Below are positions 8,960 through 17,265 of a DNA stretch of 64,000 nt, piece after piece; positions within the stretch are counted from its first letter, which is position 1, and the number at the start of each line of letters is the position of its first letter. A model generated the notes under the pieces. The model had not been told where the DNA came from. It saw only the letters and a list, made by a program, of their open reading frames with translations, and searched no databases. A program made the position numbers and the translations under genes. The DNA is from an uncultured Microbacteriaceae bacterium (GTDB taxonomy: Bacteria; Actinomycetota; Actinomycetes; Actinomycetales; Microbacteriaceae): NCBI GenBank assembly GCA_937124545.1, contig CAKZKU010000020.1, forward strand, positions 1 to 64,000, written 5' to 3'.

Positions 8960-9102
8960 GTCCTGCTCCACTCCTAGCGACGGGCAGTAAGAAGGCCCTT
9001 GTCAAGCCCTACCAACGTTAGCCGGTTGGGCCCCACAGGGCTCCCTCTTAGTATGGCACGCCCTGCGCGCCTTTTCCTGCAACCAGAGGGGTGGCGCCGA
9101 AA

Positions 9103-10026
9103 CTAGCTCTCGGAGGGCTCCGACGCCCCGGGCTGACGTTTGGCAAGGAAATCTTGCAGCTCCGAGGCAATCGCATCGGCGCTCGGCACTTCACCATCAG
9201 CATCCGTCAGCGGCGACGGGATGGGGTTGTCTTCCATGTACGAGTCGTGGCGCTTTTCCAAGGAAGCGATTAACTTTTCCAACTCCTGGTTGTCTTCGAC
9301 CTGTTTTCCGATTCCGGTCAAAAACTCTCGACCCGCTTCGCGCAGCGAATCGGTCGGAAAGATCAGGCCGGTTGCCTTGGTCACGCTCTGCAGCGCAGTC
9401 ACTGCGGCGTCCGGGAACTCGGTATCAGCCAGGTAGTGCGGAACCAGAACCACGAACCCGGCGGTCGGATGCTCTTGTTCCTGCAGTCGGTACTCAATCA
9501 GGTGCATCAATGTGCCAGGAACCCCGGTGGTGGGCCGCCACACCGACAGTGCATCGGTGACGTCCTCGCGGTTGCCACTCACCGTCACACCGAGACTTCG
9601 CGTGTGCGGAACCGGCATCGGGATAGCGTGCACCCAACTGCTGGTGGAGACTTCCAGACTCGAAATCAGCCCCAGGATGGTCTGGGACATGGCCTCCCAG
9701 CGGAAATCCGGCTCGTAGCCGGAAAGAAAAAGAAAAGGTTGGTCGAGCTCGTCGTGCACCAGGTCGAGGCTCAACCTGGGTGGCTCGTATTCCGTGAGAT
9801 GGGTTTCCTCAAACTGAAAAAGTGGCCGCCTCGCGCGGTAATCGATCAGCTCATCATTATTGAACGTACCCACGCGGGTCGATTCCAGCGCGTCGAGCAG
9901 GTACTTGTTCACCTGGGTGACAACCCCGCCGGCGTCAGCGAAACCGGTCAGTCCCGCGACCAGAGGCAACCCCTTGGGCACCTCGGAAAGCTCGAGCGCT
10001 TCTCGAAACAACCGGTCATCGAACAT
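9103..10026 (-). CDS. PAC2 family protein
   Basis: 307 residues from the ATG at 10026; a longer frame to 10218 would run into pepA. It belongs to the PAC2 (proteasome assembly chaperone 2-like) family common in actinobacteria, with the N-terminal segment GLPLVAGLTGFADAGG and a central HAIPMPVPHTR. The molecular function is not established. The C-terminal 60 residues are charged and helical. No ribosome binding site precedes the ATG; instead TAGTGT ends seven bases upstream, suggesting a leaderless mRNA. It is divergent from pepA. Confidence 0.85.
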   Translation of the reverse strand: MFDDRLFREALELSEVPKGLPLVAGLTGFADAGGVVTQVNKYLLDALESTRVGTFNNDELIDYRARRPLFQFEETHLTEYEPPRLSLDLVHDELDQPFLFLSGYEPDFRWEAMSQTILGLISSLEVSTSSWVHAIPMPVPHTRSLGVTVSGNREDVTDALSVWRPTTGVPGTLMHLIEYRLQEQEHPTAGFVVLVPHYLADTEFPDAAVTALQSVTKATGLIFPTDSLREAGREFLTGIGKQVEDNQELEKLIASLEKRHDSYMEDNPIPSPLTDADGEVPSADAIASELQDFLAKRQPGASEPSES

Positions 10027-10033
10027 GTCCCCC

Positions 10034-10039
10034 ACACTA
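10034..10039 (-). promoter_or_regulatory. Probable -10 box of a leaderless promoter for the PAC2 gene
   Basis: TAGTGT fits TANNNT and lies seven bases before the ATG, with no ribosome binding site between. It sits inside an imperfect inverted repeat (10027-10054, arms GTCCCCCACAC and GTGCGGGGGAC) that could also be an operator. Confidence 0.5.
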
Positions 10040-10095
10040 TTGCGTGCGGGGGACAATCCTGGGATTCTTCGCTCCCAGCGATACACCGCGATGGC

Positions 10096-10101
10096 TAGCA
10101 T
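10096..10101 (+). promoter_or_regulatory. Probable -10 box of a leaderless promoter for pepA
   Basis: TAGCAT followed by six bases and the ATG at 10108. There is no ribosome binding site. Confidence 0.5.
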
Positions 10102-10107
10102 GAAGGC

Positions 10108-11610
10108 ATGACGATTCCTGCCCCTGAATTCCTCCCCACGCTCGATGATGTAGCAGCCGATGACTTGGTCGTGATCGGTCTTCGCAAGCACACCGAAGGC
10201 CCTCAGATTTTTTCCCATGCGCTCTCGGAGAGCGTTTCAGCGCTGCTCGCAGACGCCGCGGTTGCAATCGGGGCAGAAGGCGGGATGGATTCCACGTGGC
10301 GGGTCCCCGCTCCGGCCGGGCTCTCCGCGAAAGGGGTCGTCCTGGTGGGGATGGGCGAAGAAGCCCCGACAGCCGACACCTTGCGGGCAGTCGCCGGATT
10401 CGCCGCTCAAAGCGTGAAGAAGCCAGAGCGTCTCGTGTTTGCACTCGCGCACGAAAACGCCACCGAGCACGAAGCCATCTTGGAGGGCGCCATTCTTGGC
10501 TCGTATCGAACAGACAAAGTAACGGCGGACAAGAAAGACACGACGCCGCGTATCGCCCTGGTGGGAGAACCCACCGAGGAGAGCGTCTCCCGAATTGTGA
10601 CCCAGTGCGAAGCCGTGTTTACGGTGCGCAACCTCGTCACCACGCCGCCGAACATGTTGAACCCCGTGTCGTTTGTGACCGAAGTCGAGAAGCTTGCCAA
10701 AGACACCACCCTGTCCGTCGAGATCCTGGACGAAAAGGAACTCGAAAAGCAGGGTTTTGGCGGGATTACAGCGGTTGGCAAAGGTTCGATCAACCCGCCG
10801 CGCCTCATGATTCTTCGCCACCAGCCCGCCGACCCTTCGCGCCATGTCGCGCTGGTGGGCAAGGGCATCACTTTTGACTCCGGTGGTCTCTCCCTGAAGC
10901 CACCGACAGCAATGGTGGGAATGAAATACGACATGACCGGTGCTGCTGTGATGGCAGCGACCACGATCGCTGCTGCCCAGCTCGGCTCTCCCGCCGCCAT
11001 CACCACGTACCTGTGCCTGGCAGAAAATATGCCCAGCGGCACAGCCTCCAGGCCTAACGACGTCATCACCATCAAAGGCGGCAAAACAGTCGAAATCCTG
11101 AACACGGATGCCGAGGGGCGCCTTGTGATGGCCGACGGGTTACAGGCAGCAAGCGCCCTCAATCCCGATCTCATTGTGGACGCCGCCACCCTCACGGGAG
11201 CGGCGCGCATTGCGCTGGGCGAACGCTATGCCGGTCTGATGGGCTCCACTGAGGCAACAGCCCAGATTCAGGCCGCCGCCGCCGAGGCTGGCGAGCTGGT
11301 GTGGCCGATGCCACTGCCTCCCGAGCTGCGAACCATTCTGAATTCTGATGTCGCTGATATCGCCAATGTGAAACCCGGCGAGGTGCTGGGCGGAATGTTG
11401 AGTGCTGGCCAGTTCCTCAAAGACTTTGTCGGCACGAACGATGAGGGGGAGGATATTCCCTGGGCTCACCTCGATATTGCGGGTCCTGCTGCGAACTCAT
11501 CAGGGCCTTATGGTTACACCCCGAAGGGTCCCACGGGGGCCATCACCAGGACACTGATTTCGTTGGTGATGTCCGGCAATACCCCTGGCAGCAAGCCCGC
11601 GGGACAGTAG
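10108..11610 (+). CDS. pepA: Leucyl aminopeptidase (M17)
   Basis: A cytosolic di-zinc aminopeptidase of 500 residues that releases N-terminal amino acids from peptides, usually as a hexamer. The N-terminal macro-like domain is followed by the catalytic domain with the M17 signature NTDAEGRL. Metal and catalytic residues appear in GKGITFDSGGLSLKP (Lys, Asp) and in KYDMTGAA. At the C-terminus WAHLDIAGPA and GATGAI-type motifs (here GPTGAITRTL) are typical. It is transcribed from its own probable leaderless promoter, divergent from the PAC2 gene. Confidence 0.95.
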   Translation: MTIPAPEFLPTLDDVAADDLVVIGLRKHTEGPQIFSHALSESVSALLADAAVAIGAEGGMDSTWRVPAPAGLSAKGVVLVGMGEEAPTADTLRAVAGFAAQSVKKPERLVFALAHENATEHEAILEGAILGSYRTDKVTADKKDTTPRIALVGEPTEESVSRIVTQCEAVFTVRNLVTTPPNMLNPVSFVTEVEKLAKDTTLSVEILDEKELEKQGFGGITAVGKGSINPPRLMILRHQPADPSRHVALVGKGITFDSGGLSLKPPTAMVGMKYDMTGAAVMAATTIAAAQLGSPAAITTYLCLAENMPSGTASRPNDVITIKGGKTVEILNTDAEGRLVMADGLQAASALNPDLIVDAATLTGAARIALGERYAGLMGSTEATAQIQAAAAEAGELVWPMPLPPELRTILNSDVADIANVKPGEVLGGMLSAGQFLKDFVGTNDEGEDIPWAHLDIAGPAANSSGPYGYTPKGPTGAITRTLISLVMSGNTPGSKPAGQ

Positions 11611-11686
11611 TAGGCTGGGGGTTCGCGCCCCGTGCACTGTCTCGGGCCCGGCATTCCAGATTTACCTGTGAGGGAGTTTTCAACCT

Positions 11687-13060
11687 GTGGCTGAGCACAC
11701 TTTTGACCTTGTCATCCTCGGCGCCGGAAGTGGAGGCTACGCAGCGGCACTGCGGGCGAGCCAACTCGGTATGAGCGTTGGACTCATCGAAAAAGACAAG
11801 GTCGGGGGAACCTGCTTGCACGTGGGGTGTATCCCCACGAAAGCCCTGCTGCACGCGGCTGAGGTCGCTGACTCAGCGCGTCATTCGGACATGTTTGGTG
11901 TGCGCACCACACTGGAGGGTGTCGACCTTCCTGCGGTGAACACCTACCGCGATGGGATTGTTTCTTCCAAGCACAAGGGACTGCAGGGGCTTATTAAGGC
12001 CCGCGGCATCACGACCATTGAGGGAACCGGGAAGCTGATTTCTCCCACCACGGTTCAGGTCGGCGAGGACACCGTGGTCGGCAAGAACGTTGTTTTGGCG
12101 ACAGGTTCCTACCCGAAGTCCCTACCGGGTCTTGAGATTTCTGGCCGAATTATCACCTCAGAGCAGGCTCTCGCGATGGACTGGATCCCCAACAAGGTGA
12201 TCGTCCTGGGCGGTGGCGTCATTGGTGTTGAGTTTGCGAGCGTCTGGCGCTCGTTTGGGTCCGAGGTGACCATCGTGGAGGGTCTCCCCCACCTAGTTCC
12301 CGCCGAGGACGAATCAATCTCGAAACAGTTTGAGCGCGCCTACCGCAAACGCGGCATCAATTTCCACGTGGGCAAGCGCTTCCAGTCCGCCACACAGGAT
12401 GATTCCGGGGTCACGGTGACCCTGGAGGATGGCACCGTGGAAACCGGCGACATCCTGTTGGTCGCGGTGGGCCGTGGCCCGAAGACTGAGGGCATGGGCT
12501 ACGAAGACGTCGGTGTGGAAATGGATCGCGGTTACGTTTTGACCGACGAGCGTCTGCGCACGAATGTTCCCGGGGTTTTTGCCGTCGGCGACATCGTGCC
12601 GGGTATCCAGCTCGCTCACCGCGGTTTCCAGCACGGCATTTTTGTCGCCGAAGAGCTTGCTGGCCTGAACCCCATGGTGGTTTCTGATCGCAATATCCCG
12701 AAGGTGACCTACTCCGAGCCCGAGGTTGCCTCGGTGGGCTTTTCCGAGAAGGACGCCACGGCAGAGTTCGGCGCTGAGGGTATTGCTGTCTATGACTACA
12801 ACCTCGCCGGCAATGGTAAGAGCCACATCCTCGAAACTGCCGGTTCGATCAAGGTCATCCGCCAGGTTGACGGTCCCATCATCGGAGTGCACATGATTGG
12901 CGCCCGCGTTGGTGAGCTGATTGGTGAAGCCCAGGTTGCTGTCAACTGGGATGCCTACCCCGAGGATGTCGCCCCCCTGCTCCATGCCCACCCCACCCAG
13001 AACGAAGCACTGGGAGAGGCTTTCCTGGCTATCGCCGGTAAACCCCTCCACGCGCTCTAA
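11687..13060 (+). CDS. lpdA: Dihydrolipoyl dehydrogenase (E3)
   Basis: A 457-residue flavoprotein that reoxidises dihydrolipoamide on E2 subunits using NAD. It has the N-terminal FAD motif GAGSGGYAAA, the redox disulfide in GGTCLHVGCIP, a second nucleotide motif GGGVIGVEFAS and the C-terminal His-Glu dyad in HAHPTQNEALGEA. It begins with GTG, preceded by GAGGGAG. It is followed 42 bases later by an E2 gene, so they probably form the E3-E2 unit of the pyruvate/2-oxoglutarate dehydrogenase. It is the only E3 in the window and could also serve the E1-E2 pair at 30-34 kb. Confidence 0.95.
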   Translation: MAEHTFDLVILGAGSGGYAAALRASQLGMSVGLIEKDKVGGTCLHVGCIPTKALLHAAEVADSARHSDMFGVRTTLEGVDLPAVNTYRDGIVSSKHKGLQGLIKARGITTIEGTGKLISPTTVQVGEDTVVGKNVVLATGSYPKSLPGLEISGRIITSEQALAMDWIPNKVIVLGGGVIGVEFASVWRSFGSEVTIVEGLPHLVPAEDESISKQFERAYRKRGINFHVGKRFQSATQDDSGVTVTLEDGTVETGDILLVAVGRGPKTEGMGYEDVGVEMDRGYVLTDERLRTNVPGVFAVGDIVPGIQLAHRGFQHGIFVAEELAGLNPMVVSDRNIPKVTYSEPEVASVGFSEKDATAEFGAEGIAVYDYNLAGNGKSHILETAGSIKVIRQVDGPIIGVHMIGARVGELIGEAQVAVNWDAYPEDVAPLLHAHPTQNEALGEAFLAIAGKPLHAL

Positions 13061-13102
13061 ACATCAAACGAGACACCTAACTCTCAAAAGGAGACACTCG
13101 AG

Positions 13103-14563
13103 ATGAGTCAAGAAGTAAACCTGCCAGCGCTCGGCGAGAGCGTCACTGAGGGCACCGTCACCCGCTGGCTGAAGCAAGTCGGCGACAGTGTTGCCGTGGA
13201 CGAGCCCATCGTCGAGATTTCCACGGACAAAGTGGACACCGAAATTCCTTCGCCCGTGGCGGGTGTGATCGAGGCCATTCTTGTGGCCGAGGACGACACC
13301 GTCGAGGTCGGAGCACCCCTGGTTCGCATTGGGGATGGCAGCGGTGCCGCCGCTCCGGCAGAAGCACCAGCCGTTGACACTGCACCGGCAGCAGCAGCCG
13401 CGGAGCCAGCACCCGCTGAACCCGCCGCACCTGCCGCTCCTGAGGCACCCGTGGCGCCACCAGCTCCCCCTGCAGCACCAGTAGCAGCGCCTGCCCCTCC
13501 TGCACCACCCACGGCTCCCGCTCCGGCAGCAGCGCCTGCGCCACCTGCCACTCCGCCAGCAGCGCCCGCGCCCCCGGCCCCACCTGTCGCTGCACCAGCA
13601 CCGCCTGCGCCCGAGCCTGTCCCGGCCGCAGCACCCAGCATCCCGCCGGCTATGCCCGCTGGCACCCGCGCGATGCCCTACGTCACGCCTATTGTTCGCA
13701 AGCTCGCTCACGACCACGGGGTTAACCTCGACACGGTGACGGGGACCGGTGTGGGCGGTCGGATCCGTAAAGAAGACATCATCGCCGCCGCCTCGGGTGG
13801 TACCGCTCCGGCGGCAGCCGCCGCTCCGGTCTCGGTGGAAGCTTCGCCTCTGCGCGGAACCAACGTGCCCATGAGCCGCCTGCGCAAGGTCATTGCCGAG
13901 CGCGCGGTGGCCTCCATGCAGCAAACCGCTCAGCTGACGACCGTTGTCGAAGTAGACGTCACAGAAATTGCCGAACTGCGCACCGCAGTGAAAGAGCAAT
14001 TCCACACCTCGACCGGGCACAAGCTGAGCTTCATGCCCTTCTTCGTGAAGGCTGCCGCAGAAGCTCTCCGTGTGTTCCCCATCATCAACGCCGTTGTGGA
14101 GGGTGAGACGATCACCTACCCGGCGACCGAGAACATCTCCATTGCCGTTGACACGGAGCGCGGTCTACTCACCCCGGTTTTGAAGAACGCGGGCGAGAAA
14201 AACATCGCCGGCATCGCCGGAGACATCGCGGACCTCGCGGAGCGCACCCGCACCAACCAACTCAGTCCCGACGAGTTAGCTGGTGGCACGTTCACGCTGA
14301 CCAATACCGGGTCTCGTGGGGCACTGTTTGACACCCCCGTGGTCTTCCTGCCGCAGGTGGCGATCCTGGGAACGGGAATTGTTCAGAAGAAGCCCGTTGT
14401 GGTCACCCACAACGGGGACGACTCGATTGCTATTCGCCACACCGTGTACTTAGCGCTCTCCTACGACCACCGGATCGTTGATGGCGCTGACGCAGCGCGT
14501 TTCCTCACCATGGTGAAAGACCGCCTCGAGGCAGGCGACTTCGACGCTGATCTGGGAATGTAG
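13103..14563 (+). CDS. sucB: Dihydrolipoamide acyltransferase E2 of 2-oxoacid dehydrogenase
   Basis: 486 residues: one N-terminal lipoyl domain (lipoyl Lys43 in STDKVDTE), an unusually long Pro/Ala linker of about 110 residues, a peripheral-subunit-binding domain (about 195-230, with TPIVRKLAHDHGVNL and GVGGRIRKEDI), and the catalytic acyltransferase domain ending with SYDHRIVDGADAARF, which has the active His and Asp. In actinobacteria this E2 serves pyruvate and/or 2-oxoglutarate dehydrogenase. AAAGGAGA precedes the ATG. The DUF4191 gene follows after two bases. The choice between sucB and a pyruvate-specific E2 cannot be made from sequence alone. Confidence 0.9.
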   Translation: MSQEVNLPALGESVTEGTVTRWLKQVGDSVAVDEPIVEISTDKVDTEIPSPVAGVIEAILVAEDDTVEVGAPLVRIGDGSGAAAPAEAPAVDTAPAAAAAEPAPAEPAAPAAPEAPVAPPAPPAAPVAAPAPPAPPTAPAPAAAPAPPATPPAAPAPPAPPVAAPAPPAPEPVPAAAPSIPPAMPAGTRAMPYVTPIVRKLAHDHGVNLDTVTGTGVGGRIRKEDIIAAASGGTAPAAAAAPVSVEASPLRGTNVPMSRLRKVIAERAVASMQQTAQLTTVVEVDVTEIAELRTAVKEQFHTSTGHKLSFMPFFVKAAAEALRVFPIINAVVEGETITYPATENISIAVDTERGLLTPVLKNAGEKNIAGIAGDIADLAERTRTNQLSPDELAGGTFTLTNTGSRGALFDTPVVFLPQVAILGTGIVQKKPVVVTHNGDDSIAIRHTVYLALSYDHRIVDGADAARFLTMVKDRLEAGDFDADLGM

Positions 14564-14565
14564 CC

Positions 14566-15270
14566 ATGGCGGATAAGAAAAAGGCAGAGAAAGAGCCCGG
14601 CCGGATCAAGCAGCTGTGGCAGGTCTTCAACCTGACCCGCAAAACGGACAAAGCGCTTGTGCCGGTCATGCTGCTCACCTTCCTGGCGCCTCTCGCAGCC
14701 GGTATCGGCGTCGGGGTGACTTTCAACAACGGCAGCGTCCTCACGATGGTGTTGTACATCACGACCGGAGTGTTGCTCTCGGTGTTGTTGACGCTGATCA
14801 TCTTGGGTCAGCGCGCAGAAAAAACTGCCTACAAGGAGATCTCCGGGAAGCCCGGTGCTGTTGGTGCCGTGCTGCGCAGCGCCCTGCGTCGTACCTGGCA
14901 GGCCAGCGAGTTCCCGGTAGCGGTCAACCCCCGCACCCAGGAAGCCGTGTACCGCGCGGTAGGGAAACCCGGAGTGGTCTTGATCGCTGAGGGCTCCCCC
15001 GCAAAAACTAAGAAAATGTTGGAAGACGAGCGACGCGCAGTGTTGCGCGCGGTACCGGAGATTTCCGTGCACTTCATCCAGGTCGGAACAGACCCGGGGC
15101 AAACTCCGCTCTACAAGCTCAACAAAACGATGCGGTCACTGAAGAACTCGCTGCGAAAAGCAGAGGTTCTCGCGGTGTCACACCGGCTGACCTCGCTTTC
15201 CAAGGGCAACTCGATGCCGATTCCTAAGGGAATGGACCCCTCAAAAGTACGCGCCCCAAAACCCCGCTAG
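14566..15270 (+). CDS. DUF4191 membrane protein
   Basis: 234 residues with a charged N-terminus and two adjacent membrane segments (about residues 30-52 and 60-82), then a cytosolic domain (RTWQASEFPVAVNPRTQEAVYRAVG, split by charged loops). It matches the DUF4191 family that lies between the lipoate genes and glnA in actinobacteria. The function is unknown. It probably shares a transcript with the E2 gene. Its stop overlaps that of the convergent RDD gene by CTAG at 15267-15270. Confidence 0.85.
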   Translation: MADKKKAEKEPGRIKQLWQVFNLTRKTDKALVPVMLLTFLAPLAAGIGVGVTFNNGSVLTMVLYITTGVLLSVLLTLIILGQRAEKTAYKEISGKPGAVGAVLRSALRRTWQASEFPVAVNPRTQEAVYRAVGKPGVVLIAEGSPAKTKKMLEDERRAVLRAVPEISVHFIQVGTDPGQTPLYKLNKTMRSLKNSLRKAEVLAVSHRLTSLSKGNSMPIPKGMDPSKVRAPKPR

Positions 15271-15662
15271 CGCACCACGAGAATCGTGCCGACCAAACGG
15301 TCGTGCAAACCTCGCATGTCGGCATCGACCAACACCGCGGGAATGACCAGTGCGATCAGCAGTGGTCGCACGAGGGGTGCCATCACTCCGAGTGCCCCAC
15401 CCTTGATGGGGGCGATACGGATGCGGGCTACCAAATGGCCCGGAGAACCGGCAATCAGTAGGCCACCGAGCGCGTTTGCGCCAATGAAAACCAGCAGTGT
15501 GGCAAACCCATCGGCACCGAAAAACAGCGCGGAAATGAGCCAGGCCAAAGCCCAATCAACCGCGAGCCCCAGGACCCGTCGAAGGTAGGTGGGAGTGGAC
15601 CGTGGTCCCTCCATCGGTAACCCAAATTGTTTCCCCGGCCAGCCGTCCTCAGAGGTACTCAC
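15267..15662 (-). CDS. RDD family membrane protein
   Basis: 131 residues with three hydrophobic segments and the family signature: an RRVLGLAVDWALAW opening (Arg-Asp), a central GHLVARIRI, and the DMRGLHDRLVGTILV ending. RDD proteins are small membrane proteins, some of which act as ion exchangers or topogenic helpers; no specific function is implied here. It starts with GTG at 15662, six bases after a TAGACT box, so it is probably leaderless. Its promoter lies immediately beside the GlnR-type operator of glnA. Confidence 0.85.
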   Translation of the reverse strand: MSTSEDGWPGKQFGLPMEGPRSTPTYLRRVLGLAVDWALAWLISALFFGADGFATLLVFIGANALGGLLIAGSPGHLVARIRIAPIKGGALGVMAPLVRPLLIALVIPAVLVDADMRGLHDRLVGTILVVR

Positions 15663-15668
15663 CCCGAC

Positions 15669-15674
15669 AGTCTA
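15669..15674 (-). promoter_or_regulatory. Probable -10 box of a leaderless promoter for the RDD gene
   Basis: TAGACT (minus strand), then six bases, then the GTG start. The GlnR-type operator at 15682-15719 would overlap its -35 region, so GlnR could affect both genes. Confidence 0.5.
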
Positions 15675-15681
15675 GAAGGGT

Positions 15682-15719
15682 GTAACACGGTGGAAACATA
15701 GCGGGAACCCAGCCTTAAC
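15682..15719 (+). promoter_or_regulatory. GlnR-type operator with four half-sites upstream of glnA
   Basis: Four xxAAC pentamers lie at exact 11-base intervals: GTAAC (15682), GAAAC (15693), GGAAC (15704) and TTAAC (15715). This matches the actinobacterial GlnR consensus of gTnAC-n6-GaAAC repeated twice (a1-b1-a2-b2). It ends 11 bases upstream of TATCGT (15730-15735), the likely -10 of glnA, so the site is placed for activation under nitrogen limitation. Confidence 0.75.
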
Positions 15720-15729
15720 TGCCGCCACC

Positions 15730-15735
15730 TATCGT
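15730..15735 (+). promoter_or_regulatory. Probable -10 box of the glnA promoter
   Basis: TATCGT, about 57 bases ahead of the glnA ATG, with the GlnR-type operator directly upstream. This gives a leader of about 50 bases with an AGGAG ribosome binding site at 15779-15783. Confidence 0.5.
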
Positions 15736-15791
15736 GGAGCCAGCTTCGAAACCTCGGAGCCCTCCATCCCACGAATTCAGGAGTGAACACC

Positions 15792-17216
15792 ATGTTCAAA
15801 GATTCCTCGGAAGTTCTGGCGTACATCAAGAAAAATGACGTCAAGTTCCTCGACATCCGCTTCACCGACCTTCCCGGTGTGCAACAGCACTTCAACATCC
15901 CCGCCGCCTCAGTGGACGAAGAGTTCTTCACTGTCGGCCAGCTATTTGATGGTTCCTCCATCCGCGGCTTCCAGCAAATTCACGAATCCGACCTGCAGTT
16001 GATTCCCGATGTCACCAGCGCCTACATGGACCCCTTCCGCGATGAGTCCACGCTGATCATGGTTTTCGACATCTACAACCCGCGCAACGGTGAGATCTAC
16101 AGCCGTGACCCCCGCCAGGTTGCCCACAAAGCGGAGAAGTATCTTGCCAGCACCGGCATTGCCGACACGGCATTCTTTGCTCCCGAAGCCGAGTTCTACA
16201 TCTTTGATGACGTTCGTTACGACGTTCGTCAGAACCGCAGCTTCTACGAGGTGGACTCCATTGAGGGCGCCTGGAACACGGGTCGCAACGAAGAAGGCGG
16301 CAACCTCGCCAACAAGACCCCCTACAAGGGCGGCTACTTTCCTGTCAGCCCGATTGACCACTTCGCCGACCTGCGCGATGACATCTGCCTGAAGCTCGCT
16401 GAAGCGGGTCTGGTGGTGGAGCGCTCCCACCACGAGGTGGGTACTGCCGGTCAGGGAGAAATCAACTACCGCTTCGACACGATGGTTCGCTCAGCGGATG
16501 ACATCCTGAAGTTCAAGTACATCGTCAAAAACACTGCTCTGCAGTGGGGCAAGACCGCAACCTTCATGCCGAAGCCGCTCATGGGCGACAACGGCTCGGG
16601 GATGCACACCCACCAGTCGCTCTGGAACGACGGTAAGCCTCTCTTTTACGACGAGGCAGGCTACGGCGGTCTCAGCGACATTGCTCGTTGGTACATCGGG
16701 GGAATCCTGAAGCACGCCCCGGCACTGCTCGCCTTTACCAACCCCAGCCTCAACAGCTACCACCGCCTGGTGGCAGGGTTCGAAGCACCGATCAACCTGG
16801 TTTACTCAGCGGGTAACCGGTCGGCTGCAGTTCGTATCCCCATCACCGGAACCAACCCGAAGGCTAAGCGCATCGAATTCCGCGCACCCGATGCCTCCGG
16901 TAACCCCTACCTCGCGTTTGCCGCTCAGATGATGGCTGGCCTTGATGGCATCCAGAACAAGATTGAGCCTCACGAGCCGGTGGATAAGGACCTCTACGAG
17001 CTGCCTCCCGAGGAAGCAGCCGCTATCCCTCAGCTTCCGACCTCCTTGGAGGCTGCTCTGGCGGCTCTCGAGGCGGACCACGAGTTCTTGACCAAGGGCG
17101 GCGTCTTCACGCCTGACCTCATCGAGAACTGGATCGCGATGAAGCGTGAGAACGAGATTGCGCCGATGGCGCAGCGCCCTCACCCCTTCGAATACGAGCT
17201 GTACTTCAGCGTCTAG
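15792..17216 (+). CDS. glnA: Glutamine synthetase type I (GlnA1)
   Basis: Makes glutamine from glutamate, ammonia and ATP as a dodecamer. It is 474 residues from the ATG at 15792, eight bases after AGGAG; the in-frame GTG at 15783 overlaps that site and is less likely. Class I-beta features are present: FDGSSIRGF (Asp latch region), [47 protein letters not shown], and near the C-terminus DLYELPPEE with the adenylylation Tyr. The presence of that Tyr fits the glnE gene immediately downstream on the other strand. Confidence 0.96.
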   Translation: MFKDSSEVLAYIKKNDVKFLDIRFTDLPGVQQHFNIPAASVDEEFFTVGQLFDGSSIRGFQQIHESDLQLIPDVTSAYMDPFRDESTLIMVFDIYNPRNGEIYSRDPRQVAHKAEKYLASTGIADTAFFAPEAEFYIFDDVRYDVRQNRSFYEVDSIEGAWNTGRNEEGGNLANKTPYKGGYFPVSPIDHFADLRDDICLKLAEAGLVVERSHHEVGTAGQGEINYRFDTMVRSADDILKFKYIVKNTALQWGKTATFMPKPLMGDNGSGMHTHQSLWNDGKPLFYDEAGYGGLSDIARWYIGGILKHAPALLAFTNPSLNSYHRLVAGFEAPINLVYSAGNRSAAVRIPITGTNPKAKRIEFRAPDASGNPYLAFAAQMMAGLDGIQNKIEPHEPVDKDLYELPPEEAAAIPQLPTSLEAALAALEADHEFLTKGGVFTPDLIENWIAMKRENEIAPMAQRPHPFEYELYFSV

Positions 17217-17227
17217 GTTCGAACCTT

Positions 17228-17261
17228 CTGGCGGGTCCTATCGTGGGATGGGGCCCGCCAG
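17228..17261. terminator. Bidirectional hairpin between glnA and glnE
   Basis: Arms CTGGCGGGTCC (17228-17238) and GGGCCCGCCAG (17251-17261) pair over 11 bases with one G-T pair and a 12-base loop. It lies between two convergent stop codons and can serve both genes. No U-tract follows, as is common in actinobacteria. Confidence 0.65.
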
Positions 17262-17265
17262 TTCG

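Noticed and set aside
8061-8990. Long Ala/Phe/Gly-rich open frame opposite the sigA N-terminus
   Set aside because: It mirrors the Lys/Ala/Pro repeat of sigA; the composition is an artefact of the repeat and no ribosome site is present.
9000-9006. TTGACA upstream of sigA as the -35 of its promoter
   Set aside because: No acceptable -10 hexamer lies 16-19 bases downstream, so the promoter cannot be placed.
13108-13665. Gly/Ala-rich open frames opposite the E2 linker
   Set aside because: They arise from the Pro/Ala codons of the lipoyl linker on the other strand.
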